A stretch of DNA of 64,000 nucleotides from Candidatus Pantoea bituminis (GCF_018842675.1 NZ_JAGTWO010000005.1:310001-374000); one strand, 5' to 3'. Numbered from the stretch's first letter, positions 16,887 to 26,064 are shown. Notes: generated from the letters alone by a model not told the origin. Numbers and translations are program-made.

Positions 16887-17888
16887 TTATTTTTTACCGT
16901 AGAGGAATTCGCCGGGCACCATGCCGTTGCCGCGTGCCAGCGCGACGGTCAGGTGCTGCACAAAGAGCATGGCGCACACTAAACGCAGCAGCTCATCGTC
17001 AGGCGTTTCCAGCAGTTCACTGCCTGCGTAAGCGCGTGGACCGACAGTGACCACGTGCGTGCCGTTGCGCTGCAAATCTTCAGCTAACTGAATCAGCGTT
17101 GGTTCGCTGCCATTACCAAACAGCAGGGCAGTCATCTGCTTGCCGGAGGTTTCCATCGGACCATGCCGGAACTCGCCGCCGATAAAGCCTTCTGCACTGA
17201 CTTTTGACGATTCTTTGGTGATCAGCGCACCGGTCATGGCGGTTGCCGCATCGGCACCGATACCAATCATGGCCAAACGTGGCTGAGTACGCAGAAAGAA
17301 AGGGGTCACGATCGGCTGGATTTGCGCCTGTTGACTCACCCGCTCAGCAATATTGTTTAGATGCGCAGCCACTTTGTCTGTTAGCGGCTGCTCCGCTTCG
17401 CCCGTCAGAGCGGCGAGGATGCGATAGCTGGCGACCAGCGTGTTGAGGTAACTTTTCGCGCTGACGGTGGCTTCATCGCCACTGCGCAACTCCACCAAAA
17501 TGTCAGCGCGCTGAGCCAGCGTGCTGGTGATGTCGTTGGTTACTGAAATCAGCGTCAGCGGTTTCGTGATGATATCCAGCAGCTTAACCACTTCACCACT
17601 CATACCCGATTGCGATGTCATCCACAGCAGCGTGTTGGCGGTTATCAGATCGGGCATATCCAGCAGGCGGCCGGCATCAATGCGCCATACCGGTAAACCG
17701 CGCGCAATTAATGCGCGTTCAATGGGGATCAAGGCGTAATCAGATGAGCCCATGCCAGCCAATACAATTCGGTCATAGCGATGCAGGTCAAGTTGGTGAA
17801 GCTCAGCGGGTAGCGGGTAATTGAGCTGATCGCGCAGCGCGTCCGGTTGCTGAAGAATATCTTTTTCGTATTCACTCAGAGTGGTCAT
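16887..17888 (-). CDS. SIS-domain sugar isomerase/deglycase, GlmS C-terminal/FrlB-like
   Basis: A 333-residue protein with two SIS (sugar isomerase) domains: GMGSSDYALIP and TSQSGMSGEVV in the first, and a second ending EGFIGGEFRHGPME, the signature near the catalytic region of GlmS-isomerase, AgaS and FrlB proteins. Members isomerise or deaminate phosphorylated amino sugars, or cleave fructosamine-6-phosphates. No glutaminase domain is present, so it is not a GlmS. First gene of the ABC-kinase operon; a catabolic deaminase or deglycase step after the ROK kinase is the best guess. Confidence 0.85.
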   Translation of the reverse strand: MTTLSEYEKDILQQPDALRDQLNYPLPAELHQLDLHRYDRIVLAGMGSSDYALIPIERALIARGLPVWRIDAGRLLDMPDLITANTLLWMTSQSGMSGEVVKLLDIITKPLTLISVTNDITSTLAQRADILVELRSGDEATVSAKSYLNTLVASYRILAALTGEAEQPLTDKVAAHLNNIAERVSQQAQIQPIVTPFFLRTQPRLAMIGIGADAATAMTGALITKESSKVSAEGFIGGEFRHGPMETSGKQMTALLFGNGSEPTLIQLAEDLQRNGTHVVTVGPRAYAGSELLETPDDELLRLVCAMLFVQHLTVALARGNGMVPGEFLYGKK

Positions 17889-17927
17889 ACGTCATTCCTG
17901 GTTAATGAGACAGGAGACAACATACAT

Positions 17928-17943
17928 TGCACGAATTCGTGCA
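17928..17943. promoter_or_regulatory. Probable DeoR operator, palindrome TGCACGAATTCGTGCA
   Basis: A perfect 16-bp palindrome lies 40 bases ahead of the SIS gene and in the divergent region shared with the DeoR regulator gene. A related half-site (TGCACGAAT) lies at 18052-18060. The location and symmetry fit an operator for the adjacent DeoR protein. Confidence 0.65.
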
Positions 17944-18050
17944 GTAAATGCCTGTTTTCAAGCGAAAAACTTATGGCTATGAAAAAATAGCCGTTGGCAG
18001 GCGTCAGGAGTGCGGAGCGTAGTGACGTGAAAGTTAAAAACAGGCATGAT

Positions 18051-18068
18051 ATGCACGAATGTGTGTAT
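18051..18068. promoter_or_regulatory. Second candidate DeoR site, ATGCAC-N6-GTGTAT
   Basis: This is an imperfect inverted repeat with one arm mismatch. It begins with the same TGCACGAAT nonamer as the perfect palindrome at 17928. It lies 17 bases before the deoR-type start codon and could give autoregulation. Confidence 0.45.
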
Positions 18069-18084
18069 TTAATGGAGTGAACAG

Positions 18085-18855
18085 GTGACAGCGGCTGAGC
18101 GACGTAACCAGATTCTTGCAATGATCAACGAGAAGGGATATCTCAACGCCGGTGAACTGTCGGCGCAATTTGGGGTTGATAGCTCTACCATTCGCCGCGA
18201 TCTTTCACGGTTGGAACAGAGTGGACAAGTGATGCGCACGCACGGTGGTTTGCTGCCTGTGGCTTCATCCAGCCATGCGGACACGCCCTACAGTGTGCGG
18301 CGGCAGATGAATGGCGAGGCAAAAAGCGCTATTGGTCATTACGCTGCCAGCCTGGTTCAGGATGGTCAGTCGTTGATTTTGGATAACGGTTCCAGCGTAT
18401 ACGAACTTGCGCTGGCGTTAAAAGAGAAGAAGAACCTGACGGTATTGACCAACGATATTTATACCGCGTTTACGCTTAGCCAATATCCAGACATTACGTT
18501 ACACGTTGCCGGCGGATTGATGCTGGACAACGTCTATACGCTGGTTGGACAGGATACGATCAGTAAAATCGACAGCATGCATGTTGATTGGGCGTTTTTG
18601 GGTGCCGAAGGCGTGCACTATGAACGTGGCTTAACCAATATCAACACCGTGGAAATTCCAGTGAAGCAGGCGATGATCCGCGCGGCAGAGCAGACCGTGG
18701 TGTTGGCTGACAGCAGCAAGATTGGCTACCGCGCGCTTTCGCATGTTTGTGACTTACAAGGCATAGATCACATCATTACCGATAACAGCCAGCCGATTAA
18801 ACAGCGCGCGCAATACGGTGAAAAACTGCACATCGTTGACATCTCATCACGCTAA
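18085..18855 (+). CDS. DeoR/GlpR-family transcriptional repressor
   Basis: A 256-residue regulator with an N-terminal winged helix (AERRNQILAMINEKGYLNAG and FGVDSSTIRRDLSRLEQ) and the C-terminal sugar-phosphate-sensing domain (LDNGSSVYELALAL, LTNDIYTAFTLS, VLADSSKIGYRALS, ITDN). DeoR proteins are usually relieved by a phosphorylated sugar of the pathway. It is divergent from the sugar ABC-ROK-SIS operon and should control it through the palindrome at 17928. The start is GTG with GGAG seven bases upstream. Confidence 0.93.
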   Translation: MTAAERRNQILAMINEKGYLNAGELSAQFGVDSSTIRRDLSRLEQSGQVMRTHGGLLPVASSSHADTPYSVRRQMNGEAKSAIGHYAASLVQDGQSLILDNGSSVYELALALKEKKNLTVLTNDIYTAFTLSQYPDITLHVAGGLMLDNVYTLVGQDTISKIDSMHVDWAFLGAEGVHYERGLTNINTVEIPVKQAMIRAAEQTVVLADSSKIGYRALSHVCDLQGIDHIITDNSQPIKQRAQYGEKLHIVDISSR

Positions 18856-18942
18856 AATCACACCGAGCCGCGCCGCCTCATGAAGAATGGCGGGTGATTG
18901 TCTACGCTTAAATATCAAGCGTCAGAAAAGAGCGGAGGTAAG

Positions 18943-19337
18943 ATGTCACGTGTACGCGCAGTCGATCATATTGTGTTATCGGTCAGCGATTTTGCTTCGT
19001 CACAACACTTTTATCACGGATTAATGACCTTCCTGGGTTTTGAGGTGCTGGATAAAAAGCCACAGGCGATGGGATGGAGCGACGGAACGACCCGATTATG
19101 GATCTATCAGGCTGATGAACCGGGCTTGAAAAATCCCTATCGCCGGGGTAATCCCGGTTTTCATCACTATGCCTGGTCTCTTAATAGCCGTCAGGATGTT
19201 GATCAGTTACAGACCTGGCTGGAGCAGAATAATGTCACCATTGTTGATGCCGCCGGTGAATATTATCCCGATTATTACGCGGTGTTTTTCTCGATCCAGA
19301 CGGCATGAAACTGGAAGGCATGCATTACGGGGAATGA
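18943..19337 (+). CDS. VOC-family (glyoxalase/dioxygenase superfamily) protein (3' frameshift as read)
   Basis: A single vicinal-oxygen-chelate domain of about 131 residues after correction. It begins VDHIVLSVSDFASSQHFY and has the metal-site segment FHHYAWSL. As read it stops early at 19308; one base added to the T run 19285-19289 gives the expected ending with AVFFLDPDGMKLEGMHYGE. The start at 18943 has GGAGG just upstream. VOC proteins include glyoxalases, ring-cleaving dioxygenases and resistance proteins; the function of this one is unknown. It follows the DeoR gene by 87 bases but need not belong to its pathway. Confidence 0.82.
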
Positions 19338-19385
19338 TGATGACAGGCCATGGGCGTCGTGATATCCCATGCAACGTCACAACAG

Positions 19386-19414
19386 CGCCGGGAAAGCGAC
19401 TCTGCTTCCCGGCG
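19386..19414. terminator. Stem-loop between convergent genes
   Basis: CGCCGGGAAAGC and GCTTCCCGGCG pair around a GACTCT loop with one bulged A. It lies between the VOC gene and the monooxygenase gene, which point at each other. There is no U tract, so termination strength is uncertain. Confidence 0.55.
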
Positions 19415-19432
19415 ACGAAACGGTTACAAATA

Positions 19433-20755
19433 TCAAACGCTAAACTGATTCAGCGGCTTTTCCAGCCCCAGCGTATCGCGCAACGTGCCGTCGGGATACG
19501 CTTTGCGGAACACGCCAGCCTGTTGCAAGCGTGGTACCACTTCCTCCAAAAACAGATCGCCTGAACTATTCAGATAGGTCGGTAATATGACAAAGCCATC
19601 GCAGGCTTTGGATTGATACCAGTCGATCATCATCGCGGCGATATCATCGGGTGTGCCTACCGGCGAAGGGAAAGAAAGGCTTTCTGCGTAGCGTCGCGCC
19701 ATTTCTCCCAGTGTTAATCCTTCTTCAATCGCCTGAGCGATAACATACTGAAAACGGCCTTTGCTGCCGGTGATATGGTCGCGCAAATCTGGCATCGGTC
19801 CGTCGGCAGGATACTGCGAGAGATCAATGTTCATGCTGGCAGAGACGAAGCTCAGTCCCGACTCGGTGGTGATCAGCGATTTTAAATGTCGATCCAACTC
19901 TTCCGCTTCACGGCGCGTTTCGCCAACCACTGGAACCATGCCCGGCAAGATGCGCAATTGATCGGGCTGACGTCCCGCTGTCTGCGCTTTCTCTTTCAGT
20001 GTGGCGTAAAACTGTTGGGCGCGCTCGCGGGTTGGCTGCACCACAAACAACACTTCAGCCTGTTTTGCTGCCAGCTCAGTGAAAGCTTCTGATACCCCCG
20101 CCTGAATCAACACCGGATGTCCCTGCGGTGGGCGGGGAACATTCAGCGGACCGCGCACATCAAACGCGTCGCTGTGGTGATTGATATAGTGAAAGCTTTC
20201 GGGTGAAGCGAACTGTGCATTCTCTTTATCAATGATGATCGCATCTTCTTCAAAGCTGTCCCACAACGCTTTCATCAGCGCAATATACTCTTCTGCGCGC
20301 GCGTAACGCTCCGCGTGAGAATAGTGTTTTTCCCTGCCGAAATTACGCGCTTCGGTATCACTTAACGAAGTAACGACGTTCCAGGCGGCACGGCCTCCGC
20401 TGATATGATCAATATTCGCCAGCATTCTGGCGGTGCTGTAAGGCACGGAATAGGAGGATGAAACTGTGCCACCCAAGCCGATGCGATCAGTAACAGCCGC
20501 CAGCGCTGCCAGCAGCGTCAAGGGCTCGGCCCAGCCTACCTGACGACTGTGAACGGTTTTGCTCAGATCGCCGCCGTAGATATCATCGATCGCCAGCTTG
20601 TCGGCGACAAAAATCATATCTAACTTCGCCGCTTCAGCGCGCTGTGCCACGGTGCGATAGAGTGGCCAGTTGGTGCCGCCGCTCGCGACGGCATCCGGGT
20701 GACGCCAGCCGCCTTGGTGAATACCGGCATCCAGATAAAGCGCCAAATTCATCAT
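19433..20755 (-). CDS. FMN-dependent monooxygenase, NtaA/SnaA/DszA family
   Basis: A 440-residue flavin-dependent monooxygenase of the luciferase-like fold, in the nitrilotriacetate/dibenzothiophene-sulfone subgroup. Typical segments are LDMIFVADKL, AEPLTLLAALAAVTDRIGLG, NIDHISGGRAAWNVVTS (after ARMLA) and GVSEAF in the FMN-phosphate region. These enzymes use FMNH2 supplied by a separate reductase, which I do not see nearby. It is 11 bases behind a sulfonate-type binding protein, which suggests oxygenation of an imported organosulfur or amine compound. Clear AAGGAAAATC-type spacing precedes the start. Confidence 0.9.
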   Translation of the reverse strand: MMNLALYLDAGIHQGGWRHPDAVASGGTNWPLYRTVAQRAEAAKLDMIFVADKLAIDDIYGGDLSKTVHSRQVGWAEPLTLLAALAAVTDRIGLGGTVSSSYSVPYSTARMLANIDHISGGRAAWNVVTSLSDTEARNFGREKHYSHAERYARAEEYIALMKALWDSFEEDAIIIDKENAQFASPESFHYINHHSDAFDVRGPLNVPRPPQGHPVLIQAGVSEAFTELAAKQAEVLFVVQPTRERAQQFYATLKEKAQTAGRQPDQLRILPGMVPVVGETRREAEELDRHLKSLITTESGLSFVSASMNIDLSQYPADGPMPDLRDHITGSKGRFQYVIAQAIEEGLTLGEMARRYAESLSFPSPVGTPDDIAAMMIDWYQSKACDGFVILPTYLNSSGDLFLEEVVPRLQQAGVFRKAYPDGTLRDTLGLEKPLNQFSV

Positions 20756-20766
20756 GCTGATTTTCC

Positions 20767-21679
20767 TTATTGCTGGGCAAAAAAGCTGGCATCAATTAAC
20801 TGATCGGCCTTAAGGCCGGGCTTAATCAACCCTGTGCGCGTAAACGTGTCAATGGCGTTTTGCTGCTGGCGGCGCACAGTGGCGATGTCACTGATGGGCG
20901 CATTATTTTCTCGTTGCACTTTACTCAATGCTACGTTTTCAGGCAGTCGCAGCACCTTAGCGATTCCCGCCGCATACTGTTCAGGATGAGCAACACCCCA
21001 TTCACGGGCGAGAACCAGTCGCTGACGAAAATCCTGCAGTAAGTCTCGTTTGTCGGCAATCGCGGTATCAGTCGCGACTAAATAGTTAGATACAGGGAAG
21101 GCGCGTCCATCCACCGCGATCTGGTCGCCAGATTGCGCGACGGCGAAGGAAACATAGGGTTCCCAACTGGCAACGGCATCAACTGCGCCGCTATCTAGTG
21201 CCAGCGTGGCTTCTGCCGGCGTAGTGAAAATAAATGAAACCGAGTCAGCAGGAATGTTTGCCTGCTTCAAGGCATTAAGCACCAGGTTCTGCCCGGAAGA
21301 TCCTTTGACGGTAGCAATTTTTTTACCTTTTAAATCAGCAGCATTTTTTATCCCGCTCCTTTTTTCACAATGATGGCATTGCCCAGATACTGTGATGCCT
21401 GAATAGCTTTGATCTCTGCGCCAGCCGCCGCCGCAAAGGAAAGCGGGCCATCTCCCACCAAGCCTGCATCCAGGTGGTTGGAATTAAGCGACTCCAGCAA
21501 GGGCGCAGCATTCGGGAATTCATACCAGCTCAGTTTATACGGGAGGTTTTCCAACTGGCCTGCGGCTTCCATGACGGCGCGAGCATTCCCTTTTGGTCGC
21601 CAACAATCAATTCGGCAGACAGCGCAGAAGTTGAGAGTAGCGCTAACATCAGTGACAGCGATAAACAACGGATCTTCAT
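20767..21679 (-). CDS. ABC transporter substrate-binding protein, SsuA/TauA-like (two frameshifts as read)
   Basis: About 304 residues after correction, with a signal peptide (MKIRCLSLSLMLALLSTSAL) and the type-2 binding fold of aliphatic sulfonate, taurine and nitrate binding proteins: KLSWYEFPNAAPLLESLN, DAGLVGDGPLSFAAAAG and AVASWEPYVSFA. Frame breaks lie near the CCC-TTTT runs at 21588-21594 and at the C run 21352-21354; one added base in each joins the three pieces. The monooxygenase gene follows at once. No permease or ATPase gene is adjacent, so it must share a transporter encoded elsewhere. Confidence 0.85.
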
Positions 21680-21983
21680 GACTCTTTCCCTGTAAAAAGA
21701 ACTCAGGTTAATTTTTCCGCTATCCCCAGGCTAATAAATGATCCCGCTAAGGTTATGCGCAGGGTGAAATAGCCGCTATAGCGTGGCCTGATAGGCGCGG
21801 TAAGTTCGCCTGGGAAAAAACATCTTTCGTTGTTGCGACCTTTCATCGCATTTCTCTTTTTATCTCCAGCGCTCCCGACGCGCTAACGCTATGCTGCTGT
21901 CAGTACGTCTATTTTTTCATTGGCGTTGCGCATGTGGGAAAACGCCTCCCCATCTTCAGCTGAACATCACGAGGACACGATTC
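21680..21983. other. Divergent intergenic region
   Basis: This 304-base gap separates the minus-strand binding protein/monooxygenase pair from the plus-strand aldo/keto reductase. It should carry both promoters. I noticed a short palindrome CGCTATAGCG near 21774 and no convincing gene; an open stretch upstream of the reductase start (from 21891) has no ribosome binding site. Confidence 0.45.
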
Positions 21984-22970
21984 ATGAAAGATCGAAATTT
22001 TGGACGGACCGGACAACGCGTTTCTGAAATTGGATTTGGCGCATGGGCTATTGGGGGAACGTGGGGCGAAGTCTCTCATGAAGATGCAAAAAGCGCGCTG
22101 CATGCAGCTTTAGATGCGGGCATGACCTTTATCGATACCGCGGATGTGTATGGCGATGGCCGCTCCGAAAAAATCATTGCTGAAGTCCTGAACGAACGTG
22201 GTGGCAAGCGTCCGTTTGTGGCGACCAAACTCGGGCGACGTCTTTCTCCGCATGTTGCCGAAGGTTATACAGAGAGCAACCTGCAATCGTTCGTCGAGCG
22301 CTCTTTGAATAATCTGCAAGTCGATTCGTTAGACCTTGTTCAACTGCATTGTCCTCCGACTGAAATCTATTACACGCCGGAGGTCTTTGACGTCATGGAT
22401 AAGCTGGTGGCAGCGGGAAAAATTCGCAGCTACGGTGTTTCCGTTGAGAAAGTTGAAGAAGGATTGAAGGCTATCGACTATCCCAACGTTTCGTCAGTTC
22501 AGATTATTTATAATATTTTCAGGCAGCGTCCGGCTGAACTTTTCTTCCGTGAAACGCGTAAGCGTAATGTTGCGGTGATTGCTCGCGTGCCGCTGGCATC
22601 AGGTTTATTAACGGGAAAAATGAACGCGAATACGGCTTTTTCCGCAGACGATCACCGGGCGTTTAACCGCAATGGCGAAGCGTTTGACAAGGGAGAAACC
22701 TTTTCTGGGGTGCCTTATGACGTAGCGTTGGATGCTGTAGAGGATATTCGCAAGTTAGTGAAAGGCGATGTCACCATGGCGATGTTTGCGCTTCGCTGGA
22801 TATTGATGGATGACGCAGTCAGTGTTGTGATCCCCGGCGCAAAAAATCCGGCTCAGGCTGAGGCCAACGCGCAGGCCAGCAATCTTGCCCCGCTGGATCA
22901 GGAAACAATGACAGCCCTTAAAACGCTCTATCAGCAAAAGATCGCCCCTTGGGTACATCAGCGCTGGTAG
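21984..22970 (+). CDS. Aldo/keto reductase
   Basis: A 328-residue NADPH-type oxidoreductase with a TIM-barrel fold. It has the family start RTGQRVSEIGFGAWAIGG, catalytic Asp-Tyr in FIDTADVYGDGRSE, Lys in VATKLG, His in LVQLHCPP and the cofactor loop VVIPGAKNPAQ. It resembles the YdbC/YghZ-like bacterial group that reduces small aldehydes. The ATG at 21984 has GAGGA upstream and matches the family start; the frame is open 31 codons further but without conservation. Single-gene unit ending in a clear terminator. Confidence 0.92.
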   Translation: MKDRNFGRTGQRVSEIGFGAWAIGGTWGEVSHEDAKSALHAALDAGMTFIDTADVYGDGRSEKIIAEVLNERGGKRPFVATKLGRRLSPHVAEGYTESNLQSFVERSLNNLQVDSLDLVQLHCPPTEIYYTPEVFDVMDKLVAAGKIRSYGVSVEKVEEGLKAIDYPNVSSVQIIYNIFRQRPAELFFRETRKRNVAVIARVPLASGLLTGKMNANTAFSADDHRAFNRNGEAFDKGETFSGVPYDVALDAVEDIRKLVKGDVTMAMFALRWILMDDAVSVVIPGAKNPAQAEANAQASNLAPLDQETMTALKTLYQQKIAPWVHQRW

Positions 22971-22987
22971 TCACTGAATTAATGTGA

Positions 22988-23021
22988 AAAATGGCTCGGA
23001 ACAACACCACCGAGCCATTTT
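22988..23021 (+). terminator. Intrinsic terminator after the aldo/keto reductase
   Basis: Perfect 12-bp arms AAAATGGCTCGG and CCGAGCCATTTT flank a 10-base loop, ending in four T residues. It starts 18 bases after the stop codon. The A/T-rich arms make it usable in both directions. Confidence 0.82.
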
Positions 23022-23206
23022 CTACGCACTGCTGTTGCTGAACAGTGTTAATCCGACCCGCTGTCGATGGCAGAGATTCCGTCGCTTTAACCCCTAATTA
23101 AATGCGCCAGAAGCCTGTTTAAAATTGAATATTTGTAGGCTGGCAGGTGCGTTAGTTTTAATTTTCGCGTGGTTTGTCGGGGCATTAATGTGTTGCCTGA
23201 CAAGTC

Positions 23207-23781
23207 TCAAGCAGACAATGCGCTGCAACTGGCGTTAGCCCATAGCTCAATACCTTGACGAACCCTGTATTCAACTTTTTGTTTAATCTCTTTCTGTTTT
23301 GCCTGGAACGCTCGCGGCTGTAGGAACTGCGGGTCAAAGATAAAACAGTGACCTTCCCAGCAGAGAATAGACCGGTCTGAAACAGTGTGAGGCAACAGAA
23401 GGCTTTGACGTTTTGTTGTTTGCCCAGCGCCGTTATCAGGATCAACGAAGCGGGATTGCGGATAAATTCGCCAGGCTTCGTAAGGCTCATCTGGCACCGG
23501 TAACAGGAATGTCAGCGGAAAAAAGTTGAGGAGAGTTCAAGACCGATAATCTTCAAAGAGATATTGAAGCTCACGCTTTTGCGCGATGGGTTAAGGCTCG
23601 GCAAGACATCACACAGAATATGGAAGCGACCTTGCTGGGTCAGCCAGGTATTTACATAGCGTTCCATTAAATGCCACTGAAGATCTCGCTGCGAGACGCC
23701 TTCGATTCGGGCGATAAGTTTGAAATGCCGAATCAGTGCATCACTGGCAGTCTCGATTTCTGTCGCGCAGGACTTATTCAT
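23207..23781 (-). CDS. Hypothetical protein, about 191 residues (frameshifted as read)
   Basis: I do not recognise this protein. Two open stretches join when one base is added to the A run 23519-23524 (T on the coding strand), giving a continuous protein. The N-terminal third is helical and charged (IETASDALIRHFKLIARIEG, then QWHLMERYVNTWL); the rest is rich in aromatics and prolines (PDEPYEAWRIYPQSRF, GHCFIFDPQFLQPRAFQ). No signal peptide or membrane segment is evident. The start at 23781 has TAGGAGTG eight bases ahead, good evidence that it is a real gene. It lies 97 bases behind the Gfo/Idh gene at 23878 on the same strand and could be transcribed with that operon. Confidence 0.6.
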
Positions 23782-23877
23782 ATCGCTCACTCCTAAAGCC
23801 ACACGAAGGTGAAGTAATGTGAGGAGTTATAAAATTGCCTCCTTAAACAACAGGAGGCAGGTTTATACGGGCAACGT

Positions 23878-24999
23878 TTACAAAATCATCCAGCGCTTTT
23901 CTCTGGATGAGGCTACAGCGGCATCAATCACTTTCTGAATTTCCCACGCCTCACGGAAATCGGGCCCGGCAACGGGCTGACCTGCAACGGCACGCAGAAA
24001 CTCAGCGATCTCGATGGTTTTAAGATCGTTAAAGCCGAGTTGGTGTCCGGGAGCAGGGCAGAATGCCGCGTAAGGGGCATGTTTTGGCCCAGCTTCGATT
24101 CGTTGAAAACCATGATGACCGCTATTGCCTTCTGAACGGTAAAAATGCAACTCGTTAAAGCGCTCCTGAGTGAAATGCAATGCACCCCGCGTGCCGTAAA
24201 TTTCGAAACCCAGCTGCATATTGCGGCCGGTTGCCACCCAACTCGCTTCAATACTGCCTTTACAACCCCGTGCAAATTCAACCGTCAGGCGAGCAATGTC
24301 ATCCACTTCGACCGCACGCTTTTCCGCTGCACCGGATGACGTTGGGCGGCTTTTAATGACGGTTTCCAGGTCAGCATTGACGGCGACGATCGGCCCCAGC
24401 AGGAAGCGTGCCATTGAGACAATATGGCTACCGAGATCCGCCACCGCGCCTGCTCCACCAGAAGGATCAAGGCGCCACGACCAAGGCGTAAGCGGTGATG
24501 CCATAAAATCTTCTGCATGAATGCCGCGAAAACTAACAATATCGCCCAGCTCACCTTGCTCAATCATCTCTTTCGCCAATTTGAGCATGGGGTTTTTCAG
24601 ATAATTGAAACCGACCTGAGTAACGACACCTTTTGCTTCCGCCGCTTCCGTCATGATTGCCGCATCCTGACTGCCCGGCGCTATCGGCTTCTCGCAATGC
24701 ACGTGTTTTCCGGCTTTGATAGCGGCCAGCGCCTGTTCAAGATGAAAACGATTGGGTGTTGTGATGGAGACAACATCGATATCAGGATCGTTAATCAATG
24801 TGTGCCAGTCATCGGTATGGCGACGAAAGCCAAAACGCTGAGCCGCTTTCTCTGCCGCAGCACCCTCAATATCCGCCACGCAAATCAACTCCGGTGAGAC
24901 TTCACCGGGGAAGATGCCCGCAGCTGCCCGGTAGGCAAGCGCGTGCGAAAGCCCCATAAATCCGGTTCCGATAATCCCTACGCCTATCTTTTTCATCAT
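23878..24999 (-). CDS. Gfo/Idh/MocA family oxidoreductase
   Basis: A 373-residue NAD(P)-dependent sugar or cyclitol dehydrogenase. It has the dinucleotide fold (GVGIIGTGFMGLSHA), the EKP motif (HCEKPIAPG) and the DxxxH catalytic segment (VADLGSHIVSMARFL). The long length and GFNYLKNPMLKLAKE place it with myo-inositol 2-dehydrogenase-like and related dehydrogenases whose substrates are mostly unknown. Last of the five metabolic genes of the minus operon, 21 bases behind the IolG-like gene. It may oxidise a stereoisomer or derivative not used by that enzyme. Confidence 0.9.
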   Translation of the reverse strand: MMKKIGVGIIGTGFMGLSHALAYRAAAGIFPGEVSPELICVADIEGAAAEKAAQRFGFRRHTDDWHTLINDPDIDVVSITTPNRFHLEQALAAIKAGKHVHCEKPIAPGSQDAAIMTEAAEAKGVVTQVGFNYLKNPMLKLAKEMIEQGELGDIVSFRGIHAEDFMASPLTPWSWRLDPSGGAGAVADLGSHIVSMARFLLGPIVAVNADLETVIKSRPTSSGAAEKRAVEVDDIARLTVEFARGCKGSIEASWVATGRNMQLGFEIYGTRGALHFTQERFNELHFYRSEGNSGHHGFQRIEAGPKHAPYAAFCPAPGHQLGFNDLKTIEIAEFLRAVAGQPVAGPDFREAWEIQKVIDAAVASSREKRWMIL

Positions 25000-25020
25000 G
25001 TTTCTCGCAGTTCGCTCTTT

Positions 25021-26016
25021 TTACACTTCGACTTTTACAGGCTTACCGCTTTCCACTGAGCGCTGAGCGCATTCAGCCAGTTTAAGTGCCATATAACCGT
25101 CGAAAGGCGTAATCGGAACGGCTTTTGGCTGACCGATCATATTGACGAATGCATCCATCTCTTTTCGGTAAGCATCGGCGTAACGCTCCAGGAAAAAATG
25201 CACCAAAGGTGAACGAGAATCGGTGGCATTTTGGTTGTAACGACGAACAGTAGAAGGGCGCAGGTTATCGTTCATCAACATGCCTGCTGATCCATATGCC
25301 TCGATACGCTGGTCATGGCCGTAAACGGCCTGGCGACTACAGTTGATATGACACTGTTTGCCAGAGCGGGTCGTCATCTGCACCATCACCGTGTCGTAAT
25401 CATTGAGCGCTTCCAGCGCAGGTTCCAACATGCGGCTGGCGGAGGCATACACTTCAATCGGCTCTTCGCCCAATAACCAGCGCGCCATATCGAAATCGTG
25501 AATGGTCATGTCGCGAAAAATACCGCCAGAGTGACGCAAATAATCCATTGAGGCGAAGCCGGGATCGCGGCTTGAAATCATAATTTGATGCAGTTCACCA
25601 ATTTCACCGTTGGCGATGGCTTGATGAATTTCGCTGGCGCTGGGATCAAAACGGCGATTAAACGCAATCATCACTGTCGCATCGAGATTTTTGAGTTCCT
25701 CACACGCAATCTTGGCCCGTTCTAAATTCAGATCGACCGGCTTTTCGCACAGCACGGCTTTCCCTTTTCGGGCAGCGCTCAGCATTAAATCAACGTGAGT
25801 ATCGGTCGGCGTCGCGATAACAATGCCATCAATGGAATCATCTTCGATTAACTCCATCGGATCTTTAACCGCTTTTCCGCCATATATTTCGGTTAATTTA
25901 ATGGCGTTCTCAATAAAAGGATCGGCAATGGCAACTAACTCGACTTTTGAATGTGCAGCGACATTCGACGCATGGACATTCCCGATGCGACCTGCACCTA
26001 ATACGGCAATTTTCAT
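25021..26016 (-). CDS. iolG: Inositol 2-dehydrogenase (IolG-like)
   Basis: A 331-residue Gfo/Idh/MocA enzyme close to bacterial myo-inositol 2-dehydrogenases. Motifs are the Rossmann segment AVLGAGRIGNVHA, the EKP lysine (VLCEKPVDLNLE), MIAFNRRFDPS and the catalytic pair in RDMTIHDFDMARWLLGE. The family oxidises an inositol to an inosose with NAD+, giving the substrate of IolE. The presence of iolE and iolD on the other side of the regulator supports this. Substrate could equally be scyllo- or chiro-inositol or a derivative. Confidence 0.87.
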   Translation of the reverse strand: MKIAVLGAGRIGNVHASNVAAHSKVELVAIADPFIENAIKLTEIYGGKAVKDPMELIEDDSIDGIVIATPTDTHVDLMLSAARKGKAVLCEKPVDLNLERAKIACEELKNLDATVMIAFNRRFDPSASEIHQAIANGEIGELHQIMISSRDPGFASMDYLRHSGGIFRDMTIHDFDMARWLLGEEPIEVYASASRMLEPALEALNDYDTVMVQMTTRSGKQCHINCSRQAVYGHDQRIEAYGSAGMLMNDNLRPSTVRRYNQNATDSRSPLVHFFLERYADAYRKEMDAFVNMIGQPKAVPITPFDGYMALKLAECAQRSVESGKPVKVEV

Positions 26017-26064
26017 AATATTATTTCCTGTAAGGTCAGTGATGTTCAGACTAATTAAAAGGAC

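Noticed and set aside
23185..23490. 101-codon minus-strand open frame overlapping the hypothetical gene
   Set aside because: It is a different frame of the region better explained by the corrected 191-residue protein, whose start has a strong ribosome binding site.
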